A program made the position numbers and the translations under genes. From Treponema sp. (GTDB lineage: Bacteria > Spirochaetota > Spirochaetia > Treponematales > Treponemataceae): a stretch of 64,000 nt of DNA. The DNA lies in contig JAFSJX010000020.1 in assembly GCA_017449285.1 (NCBI GenBank), positions 1-64,000 on the forward strand, in the 5' to 3' direction. The notes beneath the pieces are model-generated. The model searched no databases. It was not told where the DNA came from and saw only the letters and a program-made list of their open reading frames with translations. Shown here piece by piece: positions 1 to 8,793 of this stretch (the first letter of the stretch is position 1; each line of letters opens with the position of its first letter).

Positions 1-159
1 AATCTCAAAAATATCTTTTTGTATTGGTTTTACCCGAACAAATTCGATACCTTGAGTTTCAATCTTTGTGTATTCATCACTTAGCAGTTTCTGCTGAGAT
101 TCTTCTAAATCTTTTATTTCAGCTTCTGCTTGTGGTAATTTCTCTACAGTGAACTTCAT
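1..159 (-). CDS. N-terminus of a possible RelE/HigB-like toxin (partial)
   Basis: An open frame begins with ATG at 159 and runs off the left edge without a stop, giving 53 residues (starts MKFTVEKLPQAEAEI, ends KPIQKDIFEI). The short charged helix followed by a beta-strand-like end ending in DIFEI resembles the N-terminus of Gp49/HigB/RelE-type toxins, where a strand of the form 'ly-E-i' follows. There is no upstream antitoxin in view; HigB toxins usually precede their antitoxin, which would lie outside the window. Family assignment is tentative because only a third of the protein is visible. Confidence 0.4.
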   Translation of the reverse strand, partial: MKFTVEKLPQAEAEIKDLEESQQKLLSDEYTKIETQGIEFVRVKPIQKDIFEI

Positions 160-324
160 AATTATAAGATAATATACAAAGTTGAAATTGTCAACATATT
201 CAAATATTTATAAAAACTTTAGTCTTGACCTGTTTTTTTGTTTACTAATACAACCGCTTCTTTGTTCCAACCATAAAGTTCAATTCAATTTTTCAGCAAG
301 CTTGACTTGCTGAAAAATTATTCC

Positions 325-702
325 TTATTTATATTTAAAGGCGATTGCTTTCATTCCATATTCTTCTGATGAAACATAGTACATATTACCAATTGGAACA
401 CCAACCCCACCAGAAGCTGACTTTCCTAAAATAATTATTCCATCTGCACCAATTTCTCTTGCTTTTATTTTGATTTGTTTTAAACACCAATCATCTTCAG
501 TATCATCACATGTAATTTGTGCCAATTCGATATATGGTGCAGATGGAGGATTTGTTATATAAACTTCGATATTTGCATTTTCTTCTTTTGCTGGATATGG
601 TTCATTTATCATTGTTATTTTTGCTTTAGCCATTAAAAATCCAGTGCTTTGGCAGCTAAATAATAAAACTGTTGAAATTAATAGAGGTATTATTCTTTTC
701 AT
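325..702 (-). CDS. Small predicted lipoprotein
   Basis: The start at 702 is chosen because AGGAG lies about 8 bases upstream; the longer frame from 741 lacks this. The 125-residue product begins MKRIIPLLISTVLLFSCQS, a type II signal peptide with lipobox LLFSC, so the mature protein should be anchored by Cys near residue 17. The remainder has a region ending in ADGIIILGKSASGG, reminiscent of small lipoproteins in which two Cys (TCDDTEDDWC) frame a loop and a hydrophobic strand follows 'GADgIi'. No enzymatic motif is seen. It sits alone, with a repeat element upstream and nothing cotranscribed. Function unknown. Confidence 0.75.
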   Translation of the reverse strand: MKRIIPLLISTVLLFSCQSTGFLMAKAKITMINEPYPAKEENANIEVYITNPPSAPYIELAQITCDDTEDDWCLKQIKIKAREIGADGIIILGKSASGGVGVPIGNMYYVSSEEYGMKAIAFKYK

Positions 703-801
703 TCTTTTTTCTCCTAAGCGCCCCAGTGCGGGCGTCCACATAACATAATCTTATACCGACAACTTATCACATCTCGGAAATTGTTGCTATAATCATGTCC
801 T

Positions 802-923
802 GCGTTAGCGCTGGTAGGGGCGGCGTAGCCGTTGCGGAATGAGCGAAGCGAATGGAGCAATGAAGTGCGCGAGCACGGAACCCCGGACATAGCGACCGAC
901 CGCGAAAGCGGGCGGAAACGCCC
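802..923 (+). repeat. Dispersed intergenic repeat, family A, copy 1
   Basis: A GC-rich stretch between two genes, starting TGCGTTAGCG and containing GGGGCGGCGTAGCCGTTGC, GAGCGAAGCGAATGGAGC and AGTGCG..GCAC..GGAACCCCGGA. The same ordered blocks occur inverted at 19746-19855 and 28780-28885. Internal short palindromes (GGCG-tag-CC, GAGCGAAGCGAA, GTGCGcgaGCAC) suggest a structured element. No ORF is supported here. Confidence 0.7.
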
Positions 924-940
924 AGATAAAAATTATAATC

Positions 941-1341
941 CTACACCTCAAAAGCAAGAACCGTTTCTTCATCATTCAGATGATGTACGGTCGGCATAAA
1001 TTGCGCCGCGACAGTGTTCCACAAGTTTTTGGCAGCAACATTCTTTTCGTTGTATTTAATCTCCCACTTTCCCCGATGTTTTTCCAAAATCATTTTTGCG
1101 GCTTCCTGTGCAAAATGTTTTCTGCGAAATGACGGAAAAATCGTAAATTCTGCCATCGTGTAATCGGGCTCTGATTGATGTTCGAATAGGGACAGAGCAT
1201 TGCAAAGCCTGCAAGCGTATCGCCGACGTACATAAAATATGCCGTTCGGCTGGAATCCGTAAAATAATCATCAAAATGCCCATAATGGTAGTTGCCTTTT
1301 TTTTCCGCTTTTTGAAGCCTAAGCATTTTCTGAATCTCCAT
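941..1341 (-). pseudogene. GNAT-family N-acetyltransferase, frameshifted and 5'-truncated
   Basis: Two overlapping reverse frames together form one GNAT protein. The first (from 1341) contains YFMYVGDTLAGFAML, the strand/turn before the acetyl-CoA site. The second (ending at 941) contains MAEFTIFPSFRRKHFAQEAA, the family's R/Q-x-x-G/A-type acetyl-CoA loop (here FRRKHFAQEA), and GKWEIKYNEKNVAAKNLW. The frames meet near 1165-1185, where one base appears to be missing before TMAEF. The N-terminus also looks about 20-25 residues short of the usual start. It is the distal gene of the accessory run. A sequence error could explain the shift but not the short N-terminus. Confidence 0.65.
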
Positions 1342-1358
1342 ACGTTGTAATTTGCCGG

Positions 1359-1670
1359 TTACTTTTTCTTCGGCGCAGGAAGCTCGTCATACATCGCTTC
1401 CAGAAGGTTGCGCAGGAATTCTTTGTTCTCGACATCATCCACCAGAAGCATTTGTTTTGCGCCTTCATAAGGAAGCTCAAGCGGTGCGTCCGGCATTTTT
1501 TCGCGGGCAGATTTTATGTTCTTCACAAGAAAGCGGTTGTCGTAAATGCCGCCGACAATCTTTCCGCGAAAATAGATGATGAACTCGCCCATCATCGCGC
1601 GAGAGGAAATGTCGTCCAAGAGAGAAAGCTGCTCCAATACGAAATCAAGATATTCTTTTGTTGATGCCAT
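1359..1670 (-). CDS. TfoX N-terminal domain protein
   Basis: A 103-residue protein matching the stand-alone TfoX_N fold. The family signature appears as RAMMGEFIIYFRGKIVGGIYDNRFLVKN (residues about 24-51), followed by LPYEGAKQMLLVDDVENKEFL and a basic tail ending PAPKKK. Proteins of this kind are small cytosolic proteins of unknown activity related to the competence regulator TfoX/Sxy but lacking its C-terminal helix-hairpin-helix part. It sits 2 bases from the CatA-like gene, so it is probably cotranscribed with it. A second paralogue lies at 3313-3627. Confidence 0.85.
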   Translation of the reverse strand: MASTKEYLDFVLEQLSLLDDISSRAMMGEFIIYFRGKIVGGIYDNRFLVKNIKSAREKMPDAPLELPYEGAKQMLLVDDVENKEFLRNLLEAMYDELPAPKKK

Positions 1671-1672
1671 CG

Positions 1673-2287
1673 CTACCCCCTCACCTCTTTCTGAAATTCT
1701 TCCAAAAAACGCGCGCCGTGGCCGCCGTCCATCTGCACATGATGAAATTGGAATGAAACCGGCAGTGTTGTCTTAAAAATCCCCTTGCGGTATTTTCCCC
1801 AGAGCACCATCGGGTTCGTGAATTTGTCGGTGTACTGGTTTACGATGCAGTCAAGTTCGGTCTGAATCATCGCGGAAGTGCCGACAATCATGTAGTCATC
1901 GTTAAAAATGCTTTTGCAGTCGGCCGCGGCTTTTTGTGTGAGCGAAAGGTAGTCGCGGTTGAAGTCGGCAAGGTTTTCAGAAACAGGAATGTCGCACGAA
2001 TTGATTCCGCCGTTTTTGTTCTGCACGATGACATTGACCGCGATTTTGTCGTAGCGGAAGAGCTTTCCGTTTTCGGGGAGCGTGTAAAACTCTTCGATTT
2101 TCTGCGCAGCCCTGCCTATGCACCAGCACAAGAGCATGTTGAACTTCAAGCCCTGCTTGCGCGCGACCTTCACAAGACGGCTCACTTCCAGCGTCTTAAC
2201 GAGCGTGACCATCGGCATGGGGGAAGTCATCCACAGCTCGAATGCGGCCGCCCGCGTGGTTTCTTCAGGATTTATTTCGTTTTTCAT
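1673..2287 (-). CDS. Chloramphenicol acetyltransferase-like (CatA family) protein
   Basis: At 204 residues this is close to the usual 210-220 of type A chloramphenicol acetyltransferases. The catalytic signature near the C-terminus is intact as FHHVQMDGGHGARFL (His-His-x-x-x-Asp-Gly), the second His acting as general base in the family. The N-terminal half contains FNMLLCWCIGRAAQKIEEF, matching the substrate-channel helix, and SCDIPVSENLADF. These enzymes are trimeric and transfer acetyl from acetyl-CoA to a hydroxyl group. The natural substrate is not known; many chromosomal homologues do not act on chloramphenicol. It is the third of several small closely spaced genes. Confidence 0.82.
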   Translation of the reverse strand: MKNEINPEETTRAAAFELWMTSPMPMVTLVKTLEVSRLVKVARKQGLKFNMLLCWCIGRAAQKIEEFYTLPENGKLFRYDKIAVNVIVQNKNGGINSCDIPVSENLADFNRDYLSLTQKAAADCKSIFNDDYMIVGTSAMIQTELDCIVNQYTDKFTNPMVLWGKYRKGIFKTTLPVSFQFHHVQMDGGHGARFLEEFQKEVRG

Positions 2288-2294
2288 GATTTTC

Positions 2295-2843
2295 CTATGC
2301 CACCTTCTTGCAATGAAGTTTTATCTTTTTGATTGCCCAGTCATAGTGACTCGAAGTGGTGCTCACAAAATATGAGCCTAAATCGGTCGTGCAAGTCCAG
2401 GGAAAATACTTTTTCGTAAAAAGCTCCTCGTCTGTGTATTTTTCTGCAAGGGCGAGAACTTTTTGGTGCGTTTCCGAAAGCATCTCTTTGGCTGAGTCGA
2501 GACTTGTATTCTGATGACGGTTCCAGAACATGACATTCATCGCTCCGTACGTCTTCCATGTATACTCAGACGGCAGGAACGCGATTGCAGATTTTGAATC
2601 GGTTTTGCCGGCGTTGTTTTCGAGAAAGCGCAACATCAACTGCTGCCATTCATACAAATGAATCAGCACATCACGGACATTTTTATCCCGCGCCCAGTGC
2701 GCTTCTTTTTTGCTAGCGTCCCCCGAAAAATCAAAAGGCGTGTTCATCTGATTTTCAGTCATATTGGAAATCAGTTTCATCAGTTTTGCATAATTTTCCT
2801 GTGCTGACTGCAACAAGTCGGCTTTGTTTCTTGCTCTTGGCAT
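2295..2843 (-). CDS. ClbS/DfsB family four-helix-bundle protein
   Basis: The start at 2843 is preceded by AGGAGG at 6-7 bases, so the longer upstream frame is ignored. The 182-residue product begins MPRARNKADLLQSAQENY, the typical opening of the ClbS/DfsB group (DinB-like four-helix bundles). It also contains DKNVRDVLIHLYEWQQLML, the helix carrying the family histidine, and a C-terminal HYDWAIKKIKLHCKK helix. Family members include ClbS, which protects DNA in colibactin producers. Here there is no colibactin locus, so only the family is assigned. The stop lies 7 bases from the CatA-like start, indicating an operon. Confidence 0.8.
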   Translation of the reverse strand: MPRARNKADLLQSAQENYAKLMKLISNMTENQMNTPFDFSGDASKKEAHWARDKNVRDVLIHLYEWQQLMLRFLENNAGKTDSKSAIAFLPSEYTWKTYGAMNVMFWNRHQNTSLDSAKEMLSETHQKVLALAEKYTDEELFTKKYFPWTCTTDLGSYFVSTTSSHYDWAIKKIKLHCKKVA

Positions 2844-2862
2844 TATTGCTCCTCCTATGATT

Positions 2863-3273
2863 TTACAAATCCTTTTCCCCATACGGCTTATTCCACGAGC
2901 CAATCTCAATGAGATTGCCTTCCGGGTCGGCAATGTAGCAGGTGCGCTGCCCCCAAGGTTCGTTTTCCGGCTCAAGAACAGGTGTCGCTCCATTTGCCAC
3001 GGCTTTTTTGAACGCTTCGTCCACTTCTTCAAAAGTGTCTACATACAAGGCAATTTCATAATGACCGTTCAAGCCTTTGACGTATTCGTATTTGCGATTC
3101 GTCATTTTTTCAAAGTCTTTTCTGCCGTACAAAAGAAACAGAGTGCCGTCTTTCACAAGATACACATTCTTTGAGTCTTTCGCTTCCTTGATTTCAAAAC
3201 CAAGCACATCGCGGTAAAAGCGAATCATTTTTGCCATGTCTTCAACAAGAATTCCAAAACCATCTAAGCGCAT
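2863..3273 (-). CDS. VOC-family (glyoxalase/bleomycin-resistance fold) protein
   Basis: A 136-residue protein with two beta-alpha-beta-beta-beta units. The opening LDGFGILVEDMAKMIRFYRDVLGFEI and the closing CYIADPEGNLIEIGSW are classical VOC signatures. The terminal Glu in NLIEIGS matches the metal-ligand position of the second unit; the first-unit His (usually in 'HVxLxV') is replaced by G in DGFGILV, so metal binding may be altered. An SD (AGGAG) lies 8 bases before ATG. It is 19 bases upstream of the ClbS-like gene. Such proteins are typically small-molecule binding, resistance or isomerase-like; the specific role is unknown. Confidence 0.85.
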   Translation of the reverse strand: MRLDGFGILVEDMAKMIRFYRDVLGFEIKEAKDSKNVYLVKDGTLFLLYGRKDFEKMTNRKYEYVKGLNGHYEIALYVDTFEEVDEAFKKAVANGATPVLEPENEPWGQRTCYIADPEGNLIEIGSWNKPYGEKDL

Positions 3274-3312
3274 TTTTTTCTCCTATTATTTGCGCGCGAT
3301 AAAAAATATTTA

Positions 3313-3627
3313 TCACTTGCTTTTCTTGGCTTTCTTTTCCGGAAATTCAGCATACATACCATTCAGAAGTTCTTGAATCAAAGTCTTATCGCCAAAACTG
3401 TCAAATACATGCATCAGGGTTTTTGAACCTTCATACGGGTAACGCAGTTCGGAATCTACAAGCAGTCTGTCCGATGTCGGCGTTCTCTTTAAGAAAAGTT
3501 CGTTGCCGCAAATATCACCTATCAGTTTGCCGTTAAAGTATACGAGGTATCCGCCCATCATGGATCTTATGACAATCTCACCGGCTGCGGAAAAAACATC
3601 ACGAACATATTCATTAAATTCATTCAT
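3313..3627 (-). CDS. TfoX N-terminal domain protein (second copy)
   Basis: A 104-residue paralogue of the protein at 1359-1670, with the same core (RSMMGGYLVYFNGKLIGDICGNELFLKR, then YPYEGSKTLMHVFDSF) and a Lys-rich tail KKAKKSK. The two are clearly diverged rather than a recent duplication. It heads the small-gene cluster transcribed towards 1.3 kb. As a TfoX_N-only protein its molecular role is unknown. Confidence 0.85.
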   Translation of the reverse strand: MNEFNEYVRDVFSAAGEIVIRSMMGGYLVYFNGKLIGDICGNELFLKRTPTSDRLLVDSELRYPYEGSKTLMHVFDSFGDKTLIQELLNGMYAEFPEKKAKKSK

Positions 3628-3639
3628 CTTTGTTGCTCC

Positions 3640-3950
3640 CTAATTTTTCACAGAACAAATCATCTGAAGGTCAAATGGTTCTGCTTCAGCAATTTCTTTT
3701 ATGGTATTGCCGCCAGACTGCTTCCCATCGCTCTGTAAAACGCAATCGTCTCCTCAGAAGAACAAGCAGATATGTACAAATCTTCCGCGTCAAGAAAACG
3801 GCTTATGCTCTCCCGCTCATAATTTATGCCGTCAGTTGAAGCAAGCACAAATTCCTTGTTGAAAGAAATGTCTCCGCTCGGTCGCGGGGTTCGCTCTGCC
3901 ACATCAAGGAGGATTTCCGTAGATTTCAACCTTTTCCAGTTCCGTTCTAA
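3640..3950 (-). pseudogene. GNAT acetyltransferase C-terminal remnant, frameshifted
   Basis: The reverse frame ending at 3699 contains RFLDAEDLYISACSSEETI followed by AFYRAMG, the C-terminal part of a GNAT domain (acetyl-CoA exit helix plus 'FY-x-x-x-G'). The expected continuation, ending AEAEPFDLQMICSVKN with stop at 3640-3642, is in another frame, so there is a frameshift around 3710-3725. The N-terminal half of the domain is absent, and the region abuts the 3' end of the GH3-like gene. The 5' boundary given is approximate. The remnant is not expected to be functional. Confidence 0.5.
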
Positions 3951-3951
3951 T

Positions 3952-5668
3952 CTAATCTTGTCTGAGCGAGAAGAAGAATTTTCTTTGACGCTCATTGGCA
4001 ATGACCCGCACAGGCTTCAGCTGGCTCAATGCCGCTCCATGGTAGACCATCATATCCCTGTAGAGAATTGATGTTTCGGGCTGCAGAAAATAGACTTCAG
4101 GTTTTGCAAGCCAGCCGTCTTCCTCGACGCACTCGGCATAGACAGGGTTTGCTTCTTTTAGGTGCTTGTAGACATATTCTGCAAGTGCTTTCATGTCGAA
4201 ACTTGTGATTTCGTGTATGGGTTCTATAAGGAATACATAACGGTTGGGGTTTGCGTCAGGGTCAGGATAGATACAAAAATCAGCGAGCGGAATCTTCATT
4301 TCCTCGCAGGTTTTCTCGACGGTAATCTGCAGGGCTTTTTCGGTGGTCTTCTCTGCCGCCAGATTGACCGTCCTGTTCACACGGTACATGAACTGCACTT
4401 TCGGCGTTTTGTTGTGGAAGCCCGTGACAAGAACCGCGTCGCTTGTCCTGTACCTCCAGAATCCGCACAGGTTCGTAATAATAATTTCGTAAATCTTTCC
4501 TTCTTCCAGTTTGTCCATGGTGACGCACTTGGTAAAATCATCCCCAGAATCCACCGGCAAAAATTCCATGAACGTTGCTCCGGGCGCAAGAACGCTGTCA
4601 AAATCATTTACGCCTGCCGGAACTGACCAAAGACCTTCCGAAGCGGTTATGCCCGAATAAATGTTCGTTATGTCGCCTTCAATAAAACGTTCTTTTATCA
4701 TGCGGTCATAAATCTGAAAGCCGTCGCCGCCGATGCCTACCATATAGAGGAGTTTCGGCCAGACCTTTTTGACCCATTTGAAATCGCTTCCGTCCTTAAA
4801 TATTTTCCTCAGTTCCTGTCCTCGTTCGGGAAGCGGCTTAATCTTTTTCAGAAGGCTCTCACGCGTTTCGTCAGGCAAATCAACATCAGAGGAAATAGTG
4901 CCGTTTTCTATGTCGTCAATCAGCATTTTATAGTTGTCTGCGATGTAGCGGAAAAAGACGACCGCCACGCTGTAAAAGCCCGTGATGATTCCGCTTATGT
5001 TCCTGTCCATGAGGGCAAAGCGGGAGATTATATACTTTGCGTCTGCATGTTCCGGGGGATTCATGCCTTCAAGCGGCGTGGTGAAGAGAGTGAGCAGCAT
5101 GTTTTCAAATGCGGTTTTTTCCGCCCTTGATGTAGTCAGCCATTTTTGTGGATGCACAGCCGACGGTAAATCCGTTTTCAAGAGTCCTGTACGAGCCGCT
5201 TGTCGTCGTAAAGACCCGCCCTTCCATCCATTCATCGGAAACATGCTCTGCAAGCAGTCCTGAAATTAAGGCACTGTTGTATTTTGCGAAAATCTTGGTC
5301 TGCTCATCGGTCAGAGGCACGACTTTCGGCAAACCGATTGTTCCTGAAGTTTCGTTGAAATGGTCGTAGCGATATGAAGTAAGGATGTTTTTTTCGCCTC
5401 TCATCATGCGTTCCAGATAGGGCGCAAAGTTGTCGTACACTGCGACCGGCACTTTCTTCTGATAGTCTTCGATGGAGCGTATCTCTGAAAATCCGTGCGC
5501 TTTTCCAAATTCGGTGTCCTGATTGTCCTTTAATATTTTGAAGAGAAGATTCTGCTGCTCTTCCATCGGTCGCTTTGTCTCTTCCTCAAAAGCCTTGAGA
5601 ACGGCTTTTCCCTGCTCTGCGTTCTTCTTGTTTGCAAGGTATGTATTGCTTTTTTCCATGTTTTCCAC
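3952..5668 (-). pseudogene. GH3-family acyl-amido synthetase-like protein, single frameshift
   Basis: Two reverse frames join into one GH3-like protein of about 560 residues. The first starts at GTG 5668, preceded by AGGAGG at 6 bases, and contains HFNETSGTIGLPKVVPLT, the P-loop-like ATP motif of the adenylating superfamily. The second contains NIYSGITASEGLWSVP and YEIIITNLCGFWRYRTSDAV, the later adenylate-binding motifs. They meet at a run of six A (reverse strand) near 5105-5125; one extra A would restore a continuous frame. GH3 enzymes adenylate carboxylates and conjugate them to amino acids; bacterial substrates are mostly unknown. All key motifs remain, so this could be a recent lesion or a homopolymer sequencing error. 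Confidence 0.75.
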
Positions 5669-5723
5669 CGAAGCCTCCTCTGAATTGCTATATCTACTGA
5701 TATCTTAATATAACATTAAAAAT

Positions 5724-6002
5724 TCAGACTGTCAAAATTTTTGCACGGCGACTATCTAATGCCGAAATGTGTATGACAGGGAGCAGTTTTACGAGACAGG
5801 CGGCAACAAATACGATTTCAGCGACAGAATCCAGTCTTGCGCCAAACTCACTTACTTTTCCTGTTTTGCGCGCGATGGATCCGTCTATCATATCCGTTAT
5901 GTCTGCCGTAAGATACAGTGCGTAAAATGCAGGTGAGAAAACCGGAAAGAAAAGAAGCGCGACGCTGAATAGGATTCTGCTGGCGGTTATTAGGTTTGGC
6001 AT
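5724..6002 (-). pseudogene. CDP-alcohol phosphatidyltransferase, 3'-truncated
   Basis: Ninety-two residues match the first half of the family, starting MPNLITASRILFSVALLF. The signature D-x2-D-G-x2-A-R-x8-G-x3-D-x3-D is present as DMIDGSIARKTGKVSEFGARLDSVAE, except that the last Asp, the proposed catalytic base, is Glu. After KLLPVIHIS the sequence loses similarity and stops at 5724, whereas family members continue for about 80-100 more residues with three or more membrane helices. The truncation and the altered last motif residue suggest a non-functional remnant. No good SD precedes it. Confidence 0.6.
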
Positions 6003-6036
6003 TTTTACGATTTTTTATTTTCGGGTAAAATTTTCC

Positions 6037-6747
6037 TTATTTTTTCATATTCTCGCGCAAATATTCCAGCAGAGGATTTTTTTCTGACTTCATCGCAAGC
6101 CAAAAATGCAGTTTTTCCTTGTTTTCTTCATTCTTGATTCTGATATGTTGCTGAAGTTCCGCAAGTTGGACGATGACTTTATTTTCTCGGGCAAATTGAC
6201 GGATTTTTGTCATAATATGCAGGGAATAAATCAAATCCACGCAAAGAACGCCGTAGAAAAATCCGACCACGAAACTGAACCCGATATGATTCGTGAACCA
6301 AAAAAGCCATTCAAGAATCTTCGGATGAATTAAAAAGTAGTAAATCGCGCTCAAAAGCCACCAGTAAAAAGTGAACTGCGGGCAGACGATTCCCTTGATG
6401 TTACCCCAATTTTTGGAATAATCCCAAAGGCGGATTTTCATACCGACTATAAAAATCATTCCGGCAATGTATTCAAAAAATGTGATGCAGAGAGCCATCA
6501 GCGCAAACAAAACGACCTTCTGCAAATGGGGATTTGAAATAAAACTTACATCAATGTACGAAAGCAAAAAGAGAATCACAAGACTGAATCCATAAAGCGG
6601 AAGATAAGGTCCCGTCAAAAAGCCAGGATTTATCCACTTGCGCTCAGGATTGTTCTTTGAGAAAAAACGGCGGAAAATCAGCTCAATTCCCCACCCTATC
6701 AAACTGCCAGCAAAAAACAAAAATGTGATTACAAGAAAGAATTTCAT
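6037..6747 (-). CDS. Integral membrane protein, PF06541-like (putative type IV ABC transporter family)
   Basis: A 236-residue protein with about five or six hydrophobic segments (residues 2-22, 50-68, 78-100, 125-142 and 150-176) and a charged C-terminal tail that may form a helix. Family features are visible: GSLIGWGIELIFRRFF near the N-terminus, WINPGFLTGPYLPLYGFSL, and YIAGMIFIVGMKIRLWDYSKNWGNIKG. The 'N-x-G-F-L-x-G-P-x-x-P-x-Y-G' and 'W-D-Y-S' motifs are typical of PF06541, annotated as putative ABC-transporter type IV membrane proteins without experimental function. It sits directly opposite the decayed RiPP locus and is transcribed away from it. Confidence 0.75.
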   Translation of the reverse strand: MKFFLVITFLFFAGSLIGWGIELIFRRFFSKNNPERKWINPGFLTGPYLPLYGFSLVILFLLSYIDVSFISNPHLQKVVLFALMALCITFFEYIAGMIFIVGMKIRLWDYSKNWGNIKGIVCPQFTFYWWLLSAIYYFLIHPKILEWLFWFTNHIGFSFVVGFFYGVLCVDLIYSLHIMTKIRQFARENKVIVQLAELQQHIRIKNEENKEKLHFWLAMKSEKNPLLEYLRENMKK

Positions 6748-6834
6748 AAGTTTAAATATAAGGCATTGGCTGTTAAAGTCAACCGATTATCAATGGTTGT
6801 CAATGTTCCATACATGCTTTTGTACTGGTCTTCA

Positions 6835-7020
6835 ATGTCAGAAGACCCCTTATATGCGCTGTAGGAGCGCGAAACATCAAAAGAAAGCTTTGACTGTAAG
6901 CCAAAGGAAGACAAGCCTCTTTCTGAGGCCGAACTTGACAATGTGGCAGGAGGGGATGACTGTAACGGTAAAAAAATTGTGCTTTCTATTATCGGGGGTA
7001 TGGGTGGGGCTACGTGTTAA
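6835..7020 (+). pseudogene. RiPP (lanthipeptide-type) precursor peptide with in-frame TAG
   Basis: From the TAA at 7018-7020 the frame reads back through KPLSEAELDNVAGG, a double-glycine leader cleavage site of the Nif11/bacteriocin type, followed by a 21-residue core beginning DDCNGKK and ending MGGATC. The core has two Cys plus Ser and Thr, suitable for lanthionine formation. Upstream the frame continues through KESFDCKPKEDK but meets TAG at 6862-6864. Beyond it the frame opens to ATG 6835 (MSEDPLYAL) with no clear SD. The leader is therefore interrupted, or only the last 51 codons survive. It lies 21 bases before the LanM remnant, its expected processing enzyme. Confidence 0.6.
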
Positions 7021-7041
7021 ATCCCGAGGCAATGAACAAAT

Positions 7042-8768
7042 ATGTTTGAAGCGTACATACAAGAGCAGACAGACCGCATAAAAGGCTACCCTTATGCAAA
7101 TACAATCAGCCATGAAGTGCAGGAAAAGTTTGCCGCCAACTTAAAGACGCTGACCGCCCTTATAACCGGCAGCACCCTGAACAAATTTATTGCAGATGAA
7201 GTTTTCGGCGAAAATCCTTATGCCGCCATACTGCCGGACATTATCACCGACGGACAGCGCAAAAAAGCGGAAGAAGCTATATGGCACAAGATTCAGACCG
7301 GCACGCTCTCTTTCCCCGAACCGCTTGTCAATATACTCACCCTGCAGCTAAAAAATGTGACGGACGCTTTCCTTGAACTGCTCTGCCGCATGGAAGAACA
7401 CAAAGCAGAAATCTGCTCCGCCCTTTTTGACGGAAAAACATATACAAAAATAAAGGACATCGAACTTTCCGCAGGCGACACGCATAACCACGGGCGGAGC
7501 GTTTTTTTCATGAGTTTGTAGGTATTCCAAAGTGCATGGCATTTGGAGACAGTTTTGGCGTATGCGAATTCATCGAAAAACAGCGTTCTGAGGGCGAGGA
7601 ATAGGTCCGCTCGTTTTGGTACAATATGGGCGGCACGACCGCATTCCTAAAAATACTCGGCAGCACCGACATGCATTTTGATAATGTAACCTGCTACGGC
7701 GGAAAACCATACATTCTTGACCTTGAGACAATCATCAAGCCGGTTGAACCGAATGACATCACTAAAGGGCTATTGCCTGAATTGAGTGAAGCTCTGATTC
7801 ATTCTCCCTATTACACCAACATGCTCCCATATAGGCAGAAAGAACTGGAACTCAGTCCATGTATGAATACAGATGAAAAAGGACTTGCTCCGCTTGCAGG
7901 CGGTGAGAAAGTGATGGTTTTTCGGTATTTGGATTTTTTTCTTGAAGGATACCACGCAGCCTACCAGAGTGCACTGGAAAGGCGCGAAGAATTAGCCGAT
8001 GCACTGCGAAATTTTCCGTCCGACATGCCCATACGGATACTTGTCCGCAACTCGCAATACTATTTTGATATAATGAAACGGCTTTATCATCATGATTCCC
8101 TTGCCACCGCAGCGAGCCACAAGAAATCCGAAGAGATTCTTTCAAAATTGTTGTATAATCAGCTTAATCTTCCCCGAAAAAAATATGCCGCAAGCGAACT
8201 GGAGCAGATAAAGCGGGGAGACATTCCATATTTCTACACGACCGCAAAAAGCCGCTCCATCTTTTCTGACGGCATGGAAATCATAAAAGATGCATTTGAA
8301 AAATCCGCCGCCGAACATGCCCTTGAAAACCTGTATGCAATGGGCGAAGCCGACGAACGTTTTGACAGGGCGTTTCTTGAACGCTCCATGCACGGCTACT
8401 GTTCGGGCGCGCCCGGCATCGGCATCATGATTGCGCGCATCAAAGGCATGGGCTTTACGGGCGAAAAAATCGAAAAACTCAGCCAATACGCAAAATCAGC
8501 GGCAGACACCCTTCCGCTGAATGAACGAGACCATCTTTGCTGCGGAAACTCTGCCATAGCAGAATACCACCTTACTGCCGGCAACCATGAAGAAGCGGGA
8601 AAAGTGCTTGGCGCAATGTATGAGCGATGCCTTTCCGAGGGAGACTATCGCTATCAAAACTACGACCACAACAACGGGCAGACCCCGTCGCTTTTCTATG
8701 GCATGAGCGGCATAGGGTATGAGATGCTCCGCTATGCATTCCCCGAAAAAATACTCTCAATCTTATAG
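7042..8768 (+). pseudogene. Class II lanthipeptide synthetase (LanM, CCG-type) remnant
   Basis: The first frame (7042-7521) ends with the dehydratase motif GDTHNHGRSV. A second frame then carries FFHEFVGIPKCMAFGDSF, a TAG after EKQRSEGEE (7610-7612), and from about 7626 GSTDMHFDNV and YILDLETI. The C-terminal cyclase part has HGYCSGAPGIG, DHLCCGNSAIAEY and PSLFYGMSGIGYEML. The CCG in place of the usual CHG implies three Cys zinc ligands, as in ProcM-like enzymes. Lesions are a frameshift with loss of the region after GRSV, one TAG, and loss of roughly 200 or more residues between the dehydratase end and the first zinc motif. The enzyme should be inactive. Its neighbours are a precursor remnant upstream and a radical SAM remnant 25 bases downstream. 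Confidence 0.8.
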
Positions 8769-8793
8769 ATACTACATAAGGAAGGACTGGTTT

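Noticed and set aside
941-3950. Integron gene-cassette array
   Set aside because: Contents (GNAT, VOC, CatA-like, ClbS-like) are typical cassette cargo and treponeme integrons exist, but gaps of 2-40 bases between genes leave no room for attC sites and no integrase is present. An operon of acquired genes fits better.
6744-6941. Reverse-strand 65-codon ORF opposite the RiPP precursor
   Set aside because: It is the antisense shadow of the SEAELDNVAGG leader sequence, which has clear family resemblance on the forward strand.
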